Source: Hyphomicrobiaceae bacterium
GTDB lineage: Bacteria; Pseudomonadota; Alphaproteobacteria; Rhizobiales; Hyphomicrobiaceae
Direction of reading: 5' to 3'
Assembly: GCA_022842785.1 (NCBI GenBank)
Contig: JALHOW010000005.1
Location: 124,001-188,000, forward strand
DNA: 64,000 nucleotides
Shown here one piece after another: positions 1-8,208 of this stretch. Under the pieces are notes generated by a model that made no database searches, was not told the origin of the DNA, and worked only from the letters and a program-made list of their open reading frames with translations. Position 1 is the first letter of the stretch. Every line of letters begins with the position of its first letter. Position numbers and translations under genes: made by a program.

Positions 1-104
1 ACTCTACCGGAGCGCATAAAGTCGCCGGAATTCGCTCTGCACTTCGAGCGCTCAATCCGGTCCCCGGGTTGAGCGCTTTCTATTTGGAGGCTATTTCTCG
101 CGCC

Positions 105-650
105 ATGCAGCTCTTCGTGCCATCCATGGATCATCTGCCCTCCTACGTCGCGGCGCTGGAAACGGGCTGGTCACCGAACAACGTGCACAACGTATCGGCG
201 GAGCAGCTCGCGGCCATTCGTGAGAATTCTGCCGCCTTCATCGTCGGCCTCTCCATGCAAGGCGGCACGATCACACTACCGAGCGGGAAAACCGTTCCCA
301 AACTGCCGTTCATCGCGCGCTGGATGTGGGATGGTGATTTCTGCGGCAGCATCTCGTTGCGCTGGCAGAAAGGTACGGACACGCTGCCGCCGCATGTGCT
401 CGGCCACATCGGCTATGCCGTCGTGCCATGGAAGCGCGGGCGCGGCTACGCCACCCAGGCCCTGCGGGAGATACTCGTCGAGGCGAAGGCCGCGGCTCTC
501 GGGCGCATCGAGATCACGACCGACCCGGACAACACCGCGTCGCAGCGCGTCATCGAGCGCAATGGGGGAAAATACGTCGATAGCTTCGTCAATGAACACT
601 TTGGACCCGAGCCGCACCTTCGCTATGTTGTCGAGCTGAGGTCAGCCTAG
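105..650 (+). CDS. GNAT-family N-acetyltransferase
   Basis: The 181-residue protein carries the acetyl-CoA binding core of GNAT acetyltransferases. Motif A is at about residues 103-117, with the pyrophosphate loop R-G-R-G-Y-A at 111-116. A motif-B-like segment with P-D-N-T-A-S-Q-R is at 141-148. GNAT enzymes move an acetyl group from acetyl-CoA to an amine; the substrate here is unknown. I chose ATG 105, which has GGAGG at 86-90. The frame is also open from TTG 69, which would add 12 residues. The TAG stop (648-650) lies inside the left tip of a palindromic repeat, so the 3' end may have been set by insertion of that repeat. The gene is alone on its transcript as far as can be seen. Confidence 0.85.
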   Translation: MQLFVPSMDHLPSYVAALETGWSPNNVHNVSAEQLAAIRENSAAFIVGLSMQGGTITLPSGKTVPKLPFIARWMWDGDFCGSISLRWQKGTDTLPPHVLGHIGYAVVPWKRGRGYATQALREILVEAKAAALGRIEITTDPDNTASQRVIERNGGKYVDSFVNEHFGPEPHLRYVVELRSA

Positions 651-724
651 TGTCCCGATTCCAAAGTTCGCCTCAGCTCGCTGCTCGCGTCCCGAGCGAA
701 CTTCGGAATCAAAAGGGACACTAG
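647..724. repeat. Imperfect palindromic repeat, copy 1 (CTAGTGT ends)
   Basis: The element begins CTAGTGTCCC (647-656) and ends GGGACACTAG (715-724). The arms continue inward through GATTCC/GGAATC to AAGTTCGC/GCGAACTT, with a 4-base bulge and one mismatch, around a loop of about 25 bases. It resembles REP- or MITE-like palindromes. The left tip contains the stop codon of the acetyltransferase. Confidence 0.8.
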
Positions 725-737
725 TATCGAAATCTTG

Positions 738-813
738 CTAGTGTGATTCAGATCGAGAAATTCGCTCCGAACCTTGCGGCGAGATCTGGCGAATTTCTCG
801 ATCATCACACTAG
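738..813. repeat. Imperfect palindromic repeat, copy 2 (CTAGTGT ends)
   Basis: The element begins CTAGTGTGAT (738-747) and ends ATCACACTAG (804-813). The arms pair through GATCGAGAAATTCGC on the left and its complement on the right, with a 3-base bulge. It sits 13 bases after copy 1 and 17 bases before the next gene. Both copies share CTAGTGT tips, a GATTC block and an inner (A)TTCGC block, so they look like members of one family with diverged middles. Confidence 0.8.
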
Positions 814-830
814 AGACGGAACACCACGCC

Positions 831-2003
831 ATGAAGATCACCCGCATTCGCGACGCGGTCGCGAAGATTCCCTCGCCCATGCGCAACGCCGTCATCTCGT
901 TCGATAAGATGACGATCAGCATCGTTGCCGTCGAAACGGACGTGATCCGCGATGGGAAACCCGTCATCGGCTATGGCTTCTGCTCGAACGGGCGCTATGC
1001 GCAATCCGGCATCATCCGCGAGCGGCTCGCGCCGCGCATTCTCGAGGCGGACCCCGCCAAGCTGCGCGACGAGAAGGCGGGCACTCTGGACCCGCACGCC
1101 ATCTGGGCGGCCATGATGAGCAACGAGAAGCCGGGCGGGCACGGGGATCGCGCGTTCGCGGCCGGCGGCATCGACATGGCGGTGTGGGACGCGACGGCGA
1201 AGATCCTCGGGAAGCCGCTGTGGAAGCTGCTTTCGGAGCGTTACAACGGCGGCAAGCACGACGAGCGCGTACTCGTGTACTCGGGCGGCGGCTACTATTA
1301 CCCCGGCAAGGAGAAGCAGGGCCTGCAGGACGAGATGCGCCAGTGCCGCGACCTCGGCTACAAGCTCATGAAGATGAAGATTGGCGGCGCATCGCTCGAG
1401 GATGACCTGAAGCGTATCGAGTGGTCACTCGAAATTGCAGGCGATGGCCAGAACCTCGCGGTCGATGCCAATGGCCGCTTCGATCTCGACACCGCGCTCG
1501 CCTATGCCCGCGCCATGGAGAAGTACAACCTCTGCTGGTTCGAGGAACCGGTCGAGCCGCTCGATTATATGGCGCACGCCGTTCTCTGCGAGTCGACGAG
1601 CATGTCCATCGCAACGGGCGAGAACCTCTTCTCCGTGCAGGATTTCCGCAATTTCGTACGGCATGGCGGCATGCGCACGCACATCGATTGGCTGCAGCCC
1701 GATCCTTCGCTCTGCTACGGCCTGACGGAGTCACTGCGCATCTTCGAGATGGCCGAGCGCGCGGGCTGGTCGCGGCGGCGTATGGTTCCCCATGGCGGGC
1801 ATCAGCTCGGACTGAACATGGCCGTCGGCCTGCAGCTCGGCGGGACGGAAAGCTATCCCGGTGTCTTCAAGCCCTATGGCGGCTTCGCTGACGATATTCC
1901 CGTCGTTGACGGCTACACGACGCCACACATGACACCAGGCATCGGCATGGAACTCAAACGCGAGATGTTCTCGGAAATGCGCCGCCTCATGGAATTCACC
2001 TGA
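831..2003 (+). CDS. tarD: Enolase-superfamily dehydratase, D-tartrate dehydratase-like
   Basis: This 390-residue protein belongs to the mandelate racemase branch of the enolase superfamily and closely resembles the D-tartrate dehydratase of Bradyrhizobium, which makes oxaloacetate. Visible active-site elements are K-M-K at 181-183, metal ligands D212 (V-D-A-N-G-R-F), E238 and E264 (A-T-G-E-N), and H321 in P-H-G-G-H-Q. Each lies one residue off the position I recall for the Bradyrhizobium enzyme. Start ATG 831 gives the family length; the frame is open further upstream but runs into the palindrome. It heads a + strand run with a YCII protein, a dehydrogenase and TRAP genes, which fits hydroxy-acid catabolism. 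The exact substrate (D-tartrate or a related acid sugar) is inferred. Confidence 0.82.
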   Translation: MKITRIRDAVAKIPSPMRNAVISFDKMTISIVAVETDVIRDGKPVIGYGFCSNGRYAQSGIIRERLAPRILEADPAKLRDEKAGTLDPHAIWAAMMSNEKPGGHGDRAFAAGGIDMAVWDATAKILGKPLWKLLSERYNGGKHDERVLVYSGGGYYYPGKEKQGLQDEMRQCRDLGYKLMKMKIGGASLEDDLKRIEWSLEIAGDGQNLAVDANGRFDLDTALAYARAMEKYNLCWFEEPVEPLDYMAHAVLCESTSMSIATGENLFSVQDFRNFVRHGGMRTHIDWLQPDPSLCYGLTESLRIFEMAERAGWSRRRMVPHGGHQLGLNMAVGLQLGGTESYPGVFKPYGGFADDIPVVDGYTTPHMTPGIGMELKREMFSEMRRLMEFT

Positions 2004-2020
2004 AATGCAGGATGCACGTC

Positions 2021-2326
2021 ATGGCCCGCTGGGTCGTCATATTTGAGGATCATCCGCGCGAGATCGGCGATCCGATCCGCAGCAACCATCACCAGGCACA
2101 CTTCGACTATCTCACCAAACACAGCGACCGCATTCTCATTGGCGGCGGCCTGCGCCCTGGCCCCGATGAATGGTGGAGTGGCGGATTGTGGGTGATCGAG
2201 GTGGAGAAGCGTGAGGATGCCGTCTCGCTTATCGAGAGCGACCCTTACTTCACGCTCGGCCTCAGGAAAGGCTATCGCCTCATGATCTGGGGCAAGGCGC
2301 CGAACTACGGCGCGGTGACGCTTTAG
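2021..2326 (+). CDS. YCII-related domain protein
   Basis: A protein of about 101 residues with the ferredoxin-like YCII fold. It opens M-A-R-W-V-V-I-F-E-D, has an H-x4-H-F-D-Y stretch near residue 30 and ends in a hydrophobic strand. YCII proteins are small and mostly uncharacterised; some relatives are dehalogenase-like or isomerase-like enzymes, and the role here is unknown. The frame also has ATG 2012, but any SD-like bases (GCAGG at 2006-2010) are too close to it, so 2021 is preferred. It lies 17 bases after the tartrate dehydratase-like gene and 8 bases before the dehydrogenase gene, so it is almost surely co-transcribed and may act on an intermediate of the same pathway. Confidence 0.75.
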   Translation: MARWVVIFEDHPREIGDPIRSNHHQAHFDYLTKHSDRILIGGGLRPGPDEWWSGGLWVIEVEKREDAVSLIESDPYFTLGLRKGYRLMIWGKAPNYGAVTL

Positions 2327-2334
2327 AGGGATTG

Positions 2335-3348
2335 ATGAGCACAGTCGCCATTCCTGCAGCGGAGCTCGAGACGCTGATCGCACGCGCGCTCGAAGCCTCG
2401 AATACGAGCCCGATCAATGCCGCTTCTGTTGCGCGGGCGCTCGCACAAGCCGAGATCGACGGTCAGAAGGGTCATGGCCTCTCGCGCGTGCCGAGCTACG
2501 CAGCGCAGGCGCGCGCCGGCAAGGTCGATGGGCAAGCAACGCCCAAGGTCAAACGGACACGCACCGCTACGCTCATGATCGACGTGGCGAGCGGCTTTGC
2601 CTATCCGGCGATGGATCTCGCGATTGCCGAGCTTCCGGCGATCGCCGCGGAGACAGGCATTGCGGCAGCGGGCTTCGTACGCTCGCACCACTTCGGCGTT
2701 GCGGGGCGACATGTCGAGCGGTTTGCGGAGAAAGGGCTGATCGCACTCACGGTCTCCAACACGCCGCAGGCCATGGCAGCCTGGGGCGGTAAGCGCGCCC
2801 TGTTCGGCACGAACCCGATTGCGTTCGCAGCACCGCGGCGCGACGCGCCGCCGCTCGTTATCGACATGGCACTTTCGGAAGTCGCGCGCGGCAAGATCGT
2901 GACGGCGGCGCAGAAGGGTGAGCCGATACCGCTCGGATGGGCCGTCGATGCCAGCGGCCAGCCGACGACGGACGCGAAAGCGGCGCTTGCCGGCACGCTT
3001 GTGCCGGCCGGCGGCGCAAAGGGCGCAGCACTCGCGCTGATGGTCGAGACGCTCGGCGTCGCACTCACGGGCGCAAACTTCGCTTTCGAAGCAAGCTCCT
3101 TTCTCGATGCCGAGGGGCCACCGCCGGGCGCAGGTCAGCTCCTCATCGCGATCGATCCCGCAGCATTCTCAGGCGCGGATGCATTCGCTGATCGGTTCGC
3201 TACGCTTGCCGAGATGATTGAAGCTGATGACGGCGCTCGACTGCCCGGGTCGCGCAGGCTCGCGCTCCGCGCGCAAGCTGCGGAGATCGGCATCAAGGTC
3301 GACATGAAGCTGCTCAGTGAAGTGCAATTGCTCGCGACTGCGAGATAG
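2335..3348 (+). CDS. Malate/L-lactate dehydrogenase family oxidoreductase
   Basis: The 337-residue protein matches the Ldh_2 family (malate, L-lactate, ureidoglycolate and 2,3-diketogulonate dehydrogenases that use NAD(P)). Family landmarks are G-Q-K-G-H-G-L-S-R near residues 43-51, S-H-H-F-G at 117-121, which contains the usual active-site His, and G-T-N-P-I-A-F-A-A-P at 158-167 for the cofactor fold. GAGGG at 2326-2330 precedes ATG 2335; a TTG one codon upstream is possible. In this cluster it probably oxidises a 2-hydroxy acid made or imported by its neighbours. The substrate cannot be read from the sequence. Confidence 0.85.
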   Translation: MSTVAIPAAELETLIARALEASNTSPINAASVARALAQAEIDGQKGHGLSRVPSYAAQARAGKVDGQATPKVKRTRTATLMIDVASGFAYPAMDLAIAELPAIAAETGIAAAGFVRSHHFGVAGRHVERFAEKGLIALTVSNTPQAMAAWGGKRALFGTNPIAFAAPRRDAPPLVIDMALSEVARGKIVTAAQKGEPIPLGWAVDASGQPTTDAKAALAGTLVPAGGAKGAALALMVETLGVALTGANFAFEASSFLDAEGPPPGAGQLLIAIDPAAFSGADAFADRFATLAEMIEADDGARLPGSRRLALRAQAAEIGIKVDMKLLSEVQLLATAR

Positions 3349-3474
3349 ACTTCACAGCAAACTCCTCCCACACAGCACGATTTAAGCTGTTGCAGGTTGC
3401 CGCCCATTCGAACTAGGCTGCCTCAACACAAAAAATTGATGCCGCACTTTTGATGCGCACTTGGGAGGAATAAA

Positions 3475-4518
3475 ATGAGCCGTAAATACGCTGTCCCGCT
3501 CGCCGCGGGGGCGCTCGTTGCGCTTTTGGGCACGGGCGTCGCTGCGCAGACCGTCGATGGTCCGGCGGTGAACTGGAACCTCTCGACCTGGGGCAAACAG
3601 CGCGCCTTCACCGCCGGCATGGAGTCGGTTGCCAAGCAGCTGGCCGACCGCACGGGCGGGAAATTCCAGATCAAGACACACTATGGCGAGGCGCTTTCTC
3701 GCGACCGCGAGAACCTCGACGGCATCAAGCTCGGCGCCTTCCAGATGGCGCACTTCTGCAACTTCTACCATCCCGGCAAGAACCCCGCGTGGATGGTCTT
3801 CACGATGCCCTTCCTTGACCTCGGCGATTGGGACGTCAGGCGCAAAGTGACCGAGGCCATGCTCAAGCATCCGGCCTTCATCAAGGATATGGATCAGTGG
3901 AATGCCATGCCCTACAAGTCCGGCCTGCTCCCACAGTACGAATTCCTCGGCAAGGGCGAACCACCGCTGAAGCTCGAGGATTGGAAGAACCGGCGCGTGC
4001 GCGCCGGCGGCGGCCTTGGTGATGCAATGAAGATCCTCGGCGCCGTACTGACGACGGTGCCGGCCACCGAAGTCTACACGGGCATGGAGCGTGGCACGAT
4101 GGATGCCGCCTCATTCCCCTACACTTACGCGCACGCTGCCTACCAGCTTCACACGGTATCCAACTGGTTCACCAACAACATGTCGCCCGGCACGGCTGAG
4201 TGCTCCGCGGTGATCAACAAGGACGCCTATGCTGCGCTTCCCGCCCAGTACAAGAAGCTGCTCGAGGAGGCGCTGCCGCAGGGCTACAAGGACCAGATCG
4301 AGGCCTACGTCGAGATCGACAAGAAGAACCTCCCGATGTTCAAGGCAAAGCTCAAGGAGGTTCTCTATACGGACGCCGAGCTGAAGCGCTTCCGCGAGAT
4401 CGCCGGCAAGCCTGTCTGGGACAAGTGGGTCGCCGACAACAAGGATAAATTCGACGCGCAGGGCGTGCTCGATGCGATCTTCGCCGAGATCGAGAAGGCG
4501 AAGAAAGAGAAGAAGTAG
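3475..4518 (+). CDS. dctP: TRAP transporter substrate-binding protein DctP
   Basis: A 347-residue periplasmic binding protein of the DctP type. A signal peptide covers about residues 1-24, ending in G-V-A-A before Q-T. The motif R-R-V-R-A-G-G-G-L-G-D at about 175-185 contains the Arg that binds the ligand carboxylate in this family. A Lys-rich C-terminus follows. GGGAGG lies 8 bases before the ATG. DctP delivers an organic acid to the DctQM permease encoded just downstream. The hairpin after the stop codon may keep this binding protein in excess over the membrane subunits. The ligand is probably a hydroxycarboxylate, judging from the tartrate and malate-type enzymes upstream. Confidence 0.9.
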   Translation: MSRKYAVPLAAGALVALLGTGVAAQTVDGPAVNWNLSTWGKQRAFTAGMESVAKQLADRTGGKFQIKTHYGEALSRDRENLDGIKLGAFQMAHFCNFYHPGKNPAWMVFTMPFLDLGDWDVRRKVTEAMLKHPAFIKDMDQWNAMPYKSGLLPQYEFLGKGEPPLKLEDWKNRRVRAGGGLGDAMKILGAVLTTVPATEVYTGMERGTMDAASFPYTYAHAAYQLHTVSNWFTNNMSPGTAECSAVINKDAYAALPAQYKKLLEEALPQGYKDQIEAYVEIDKKNLPMFKAKLKEVLYTDAELKRFREIAGKPVWDKWVADNKDKFDAQGVLDAIFAEIEKAKKEKK

Positions 4519-4571
4519 CTCTCTCTGATCCCACCGCTTGATGGGCCATGGCCATGCGCCTTTGCGACGCC

Positions 4572-4598
4572 ACGGCGCCCCCACCGAGGGGGCGCCGT
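4572..4598 (+). terminator. Intercistronic hairpin between dctP and dctQ
   Basis: A perfect 11-bp stem, ACGGCGCCCCC (4572-4582) with GGGGGCGCCGT (4588-4598), closes on a 5-base loop, ACCGA. There is no T-run, so it is not a classical intrinsic terminator. Such hairpins after a binding-protein gene often stabilise the upstream mRNA or cause partial termination. Confidence 0.6.
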
Positions 4599-4641
4599 CC
4601 ATCACCTACTCCCACGTTCCAATGATCGCAGGAAGAACTCC

Positions 4642-5298
4642 ATGAAGGGCGCAACAGTGGTGGGGACCGCCCCGGGAGAGGGCGGCGCGCTCGGCGCGAT
4701 CGATCGCGCCGTTCATGCTGTAGAGCGCGGCACGGCCTTGATCTCGGGTTTCGGCATCTTCGCGATGATGATGCTCGGTGTCGTGCAGATCGTCTCGCGC
4801 AAACTGCTCAACTATTCGATCCTCGGCTATATCGACATCGTCGAGATCATGATGACGTTCCTCGTCTTCCTCGGCCTCGCCTACACCGAGCGGCTCGGCA
4901 ACCACATCCGCATGGAGATTCTCGTCAACTACCTGAAGGGCCGCACGCTGTGGCTCTTCGAGCTCATCAGCGTCATCGTCGGTCTCTTCGTGTGCGCGGT
5001 GCTTGCCAAATATAGCTGGGACCATGCCATGCGCGCCTATAACTCGGGCGACTCGACGATCGACATCCAGCTCCTCTGGTGGCCCTCCAAGATGGTGGTG
5101 CCGGCCGCACTTGCGTTGCTCTTCGTACGACTGCTGGTCAGCCTGTGGGGTTATCTCCGCCTCGTCATCGACCCCACGGCGGTGCCGATCGCCGTGCCCG
5201 AAATCATCGACGTGGAAGAGCAGGCCCTGCGCGACGTGGCAGCCGCCGGTATCGAAGTCAACGACAACGGGGAAGGCAAGGTCGATGGGCCTCGATAA
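4642..5298 (+). CDS. dctQ: TRAP transporter small permease DctQ
   Basis: A 218-residue inner-membrane protein with the four-helix layout of the TRAP small subunit. The helices are at about residues 32-55, 66-85, 105-128 and 150-172, with the family-typical F-L-G-L-A-Y-T-E-R near the second helix. An N-terminal cytosolic extension of about 30 residues and an acidic C-terminal tail are present. DctQ pairs with DctM to form the Na+-driven permease. The stop overlaps the start of dctM by 14 bases, indicating translational coupling and equal dosage. Confidence 0.9.
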   Translation: MKGATVVGTAPGEGGALGAIDRAVHAVERGTALISGFGIFAMMMLGVVQIVSRKLLNYSILGYIDIVEIMMTFLVFLGLAYTERLGNHIRMEILVNYLKGRTLWLFELISVIVGLFVCAVLAKYSWDHAMRAYNSGDSTIDIQLLWWPSKMVVPAALALLFVRLLVSLWGYLRLVIDPTAVPIAVPEIIDVEEQALRDVAAAGIEVNDNGEGKVDGPR

Positions 5299-6592
5299 TT
5301 TTACGCTGGGGCTCATCGGCTGCATCGCGCTGCTGGCGCTGGTCATCGTCGGTGTGAGGGTCTATCTCGCCGCGGCACTTGTCGGCCTCATCGGCTGCAT
5401 TGCCATCATCGGATGGGGGCCGGGCGCAGGTCTCGTCGGCACGATCCCGCATTCGAAGTCGGTGAACTACACACTGTCCGTGCTGCCGATGTTCATTCTC
5501 ATCGGCTACCTCGCCTTCTACGCTGGCATGACGCAATCGCTGTTCGAAGCGGCAAAAGCCTGGATGGGCTGGATGCCCGGCGGCCTCGCGATAGCGACGA
5601 TCTTCGCCGTTGCCGCGTTCTCAGCTGTCTCCGGAGCGTCTACGGCCGCCGCTGCTGTGTTCGCGCGCGTCGCCATTCCCGAAATGCTCAAGGCGAATTA
5701 CGACAAGCGTCTCGCGTCCGGCGTGGTGGCCGCTGGCGGCACGCTCGACGCTCTGATCCCGCCGTCGGCGATCATGGTCGTCTACGCGATCATCGTCGAA
5801 GCTTCGATCGGCAAGCTGCTCATCGCAGGCTTCATCCCGGGGTTCATCTCGGCCGTCTGCTATGCCGGCATCGTGATGGGGTGGAGCAGGATCAATCCCA
5901 AGGTCGGCGCGCCGATCTACGGCTACACATGGAAACAGCGCTTCACGTCTCTGCCGGGCACGCTGCCGGTCATCGGCGTGATCGTGATCATTTTCTCCGC
6001 GATGTTCTTCGGCTGGGCAACGCCGACCGAGGCCGGCGCGCTCGGCGCCTTCGTTGTTTTCGTCGTCGCCCTCTTCAATCGCATGAAGGTCTCGCAACTC
6101 AACGAGGCGCTCCTCGAGACAGCCAAGCTCACCGTGATGATCTTCGCGATCATCTGGGGCATCCTCATTTTCGTACGCTTCCTCGGCTTTGCGGGCCTTC
6201 CCGAGGCATTCTCCCAATGGGTCGTCAATCTGCCGGTGCCTCCCGTCGTCATCATCATCGGCATGCTCATGGTCTATCTCGTCCTCGGCATGTTCATGGA
6301 TGCGATCGGCATGATGCTTCTGACGTTGCCGGTCTTCTATCCAGCCGTCATCGCGCTCGGCTACGATCCAATCTGGTTCGGCATCATCGTCGTCAAGATG
6401 GCGGGTGTCTGCCTCGTGACGCCGCCCATCGGCCTCAACTGCTTTGTCGTCGGCGCGGTCCGGCGCGACATTCCCTTGACGACAATATTCCAGGGCGCAT
6501 TGCCGTTCGTGATCGCCGACTTCGTCGCGATCGGCCTCTTCATTGCCTTCCCGGAGATCATCACCTTCCTGCCGGACCTGATGTTGAACTAG
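5285..6592 (+). CDS. dctM: TRAP transporter large permease DctM
   Basis: This 435-residue protein is highly hydrophobic, with about a dozen membrane helices, and matches the large TRAP subunit that forms the transport channel. Typical segments are the P-M-F-I-L-I-G-Y-L-A-F block near residue 64, the Ser/Ala-rich A-A-F-S-A-V-S-G-A-S-T-A-A-A-A-V-F stretch at about 104-120, and the L-I-P-P-S loop that follows L-D-A. ATG 5285 sits inside the dctQ end; the frame is open further upstream inside dctQ, but that part has no DctM character. It completes the dctPQM transporter. Confidence 0.92.
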   Translation: MGLDNFTLGLIGCIALLALVIVGVRVYLAAALVGLIGCIAIIGWGPGAGLVGTIPHSKSVNYTLSVLPMFILIGYLAFYAGMTQSLFEAAKAWMGWMPGGLAIATIFAVAAFSAVSGASTAAAAVFARVAIPEMLKANYDKRLASGVVAAGGTLDALIPPSAIMVVYAIIVEASIGKLLIAGFIPGFISAVCYAGIVMGWSRINPKVGAPIYGYTWKQRFTSLPGTLPVIGVIVIIFSAMFFGWATPTEAGALGAFVVFVVALFNRMKVSQLNEALLETAKLTVMIFAIIWGILIFVRFLGFAGLPEAFSQWVVNLPVPPVVIIIGMLMVYLVLGMFMDAIGMMLLTLPVFYPAVIALGYDPIWFGIIVVKMAGVCLVTPPIGLNCFVVGAVRRDIPLTTIFQGALPFVIADFVAIGLFIAFPEIITFLPDLMLN

Positions 6593-6716
6593 GCACGCGC
6601 AGGGAGAAACCCTGATCGTCGCGCGTGAGGATTTACTTCCGGCGGCATCGGCTCTTCAGATAGGCCCACGCCAGCACACGCGGGCGGGCGGGCGCCGCGC
6701 GTCCAGGGAGAGCACG

Positions 6717-8015
6717 TTGAGCGATGCACCACACGGCCAGCCCGATGAGGGCGAGGCCCGCCGCACCTTTCTGGCGATCATCGTCATCCTGACGTTCGTC
6801 ATGAACATGATCGGGCGCGGCGTAACGGAATCGTTCGCGGTGTTCCTGCTGCCGGTGCAAGAGGGCCTCGCCGTCTCGCGTTCCGAAATCACGCTCACGT
6901 ACTCGATCTACATGCTCGCTAACGGCGTTACGGCACCGTTCGCCGGTCAGCTCATCGACCGGCTCGGCGCGCGCGTCACTTATGGACTCGGCATTCTTGC
7001 ACTCGGGGCCGGATACTTTCTGGCCGGGTATGCGACCCACATCGTGCACTACTACATTTGCGCAGGACTTCTCGGCGGTATCGGCGCAGCGTCGCTCGGT
7101 ATGGTGGCGGCGTCGAGCCTGCTGAGCCGCTGGTTCGTCAACCGCATCGGTTCGATCATGTCCCTGCCCTATGCCGCTGTCGGCGCGGGAATGATCGCGC
7201 TGCCGCCGTTCGCTCAGCTACTGGTCGAATGGTACGGCTGGCGCGCGAGCCATCATATGATCGGCGCGGGTGTGCTCGCCATCTTTCCCTTCGTCATGCT
7301 GCTGCCGCTCGGCAGGATCACAGCCGGCTCTGCAGCTTGGCAGGACCTGCGCGCGCGACAATCGGGCAATGCGAACCGCAATCCGTGGCCACTGGCAGTT
7401 GTCTTGCGCACCAGAGCATTTTGGGGGCTCTTTGCGGCCTACTGCTTCACGTCGATCTCCGCGTACGCCGTTCTGCCGCAATCCGTGGCAGCTCTTATCG
7501 AAAGCGGTTTCGCTCCGCTGCTCGCCGCGAGCGCCTTCGGCATGATGGGCCTTCTCTCGACGCTCGGTATTGTCGCGATCGGATGGATGTCCGACCGCTT
7601 TGGCCGCATCATCACGGTCACGATCTCGTATCTCATCACGATACTCGGCGTGCTCGCACTCATCGCGACTGTTCACGCGCCGTCGCTGTTCCTGATGTAC
7701 GCGTTCGTCGTCTGCTTCGGACTCATGCAGGGCGCACGAGGCCCCATACTCGTGGCCCTCGTCTCGGTGCTGTATCCCGGTGGCGGTGTCGGCAGCATCT
7801 TCGGCGCGCTATCGCTCGGTCTCGGCATCGGCGCCGCGTTCGGCTCGTGGGCGTCAGGGCTTCTGCACGAGATTGCGGGCGGCTATACCGCGTCGTTCGG
7901 GCTTGCTGTGCTGAGTTCGATGGCGGGCATGCTTGTCTTTCTTCTGGTGCCAAGCATCCGGCAGGAGCGGCTCCATCCGTCGGCCAGCAGCGGACGAACC
8001 GGCAACACAAGCTGA
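6717..8015 (+). CDS. MFS transporter
   Basis: A 432-residue major facilitator protein with 12 predicted helices. The loop motif between helices 2 and 3, G-Q-L-I-D-R-L-G-A-R-V, is at about residues 74-84, and an M-S-D-R-F-G-R copy follows between helices 8 and 9. It is of the monocarboxylate or oxalate/formate exchanger style. The start is TTG 6717, supported by AGGGAGAG at 6705-6712 and the lack of a nearby ATG. It follows dctM by 124 bases on the same strand, so it may be a second carrier for the same acids or an exporter of the product. The substrate is unknown. Confidence 0.85.
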   Translation: MSDAPHGQPDEGEARRTFLAIIVILTFVMNMIGRGVTESFAVFLLPVQEGLAVSRSEITLTYSIYMLANGVTAPFAGQLIDRLGARVTYGLGILALGAGYFLAGYATHIVHYYICAGLLGGIGAASLGMVAASSLLSRWFVNRIGSIMSLPYAAVGAGMIALPPFAQLLVEWYGWRASHHMIGAGVLAIFPFVMLLPLGRITAGSAAWQDLRARQSGNANRNPWPLAVVLRTRAFWGLFAAYCFTSISAYAVLPQSVAALIESGFAPLLAASAFGMMGLLSTLGIVAIGWMSDRFGRIITVTISYLITILGVLALIATVHAPSLFLMYAFVVCFGLMQGARGPILVALVSVLYPGGGVGSIFGALSLGLGIGAAFGSWASGLLHEIAGGYTASFGLAVLSSMAGMLVFLLVPSIRQERLHPSASSGRTGNTS

Positions 8016-8089
8016 TACATCAGCATGAGATGCACATGGCGATGCCGCGCCCCTTGTAATCCCACGCGTCGCACACCAGCTTTTGGGAA

Positions 8090-8181
8090 GCGATGCCCGC
8101 GGTTGGACTGCGGGCGTTGTGGTGCCCTTCGGGCATTTCCTCCCTGGACTTGGGCCGCCCTAGTGAGCGGCCCATTTTTTT
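8090..8181 (+). ncRNA. Candidate suhB/MmgR (alpha-r8)-family small RNA
   Basis: Three features match the MmgR/suhB family of alphaproteobacterial sRNAs as I know it. There are hairpins at the 5' side (GCCCGC 8095-8100 with GCGGGC 8110-8115, and TGCCC 8123-8127 with GGGCA 8131-8135). A single-stranded TTTCCTCCCT follows at 8136-8145, identical to the family's conserved 10-mer. It ends in an intrinsic terminator: TGGGCCGC 8151-8158 with GCGGCCCA 8167-8174, then seven T. The 10-mer is complementary to Shine-Dalgarno sequences. The 5' end is a guess. In Sinorhizobium MmgR tunes polyhydroxybutyrate storage. The same terminator could also end the MFS transcript. Confidence 0.65.
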
Positions 8182-8208
8182 GAACACCACACAATTTCGA
8201 GAGTGTGA

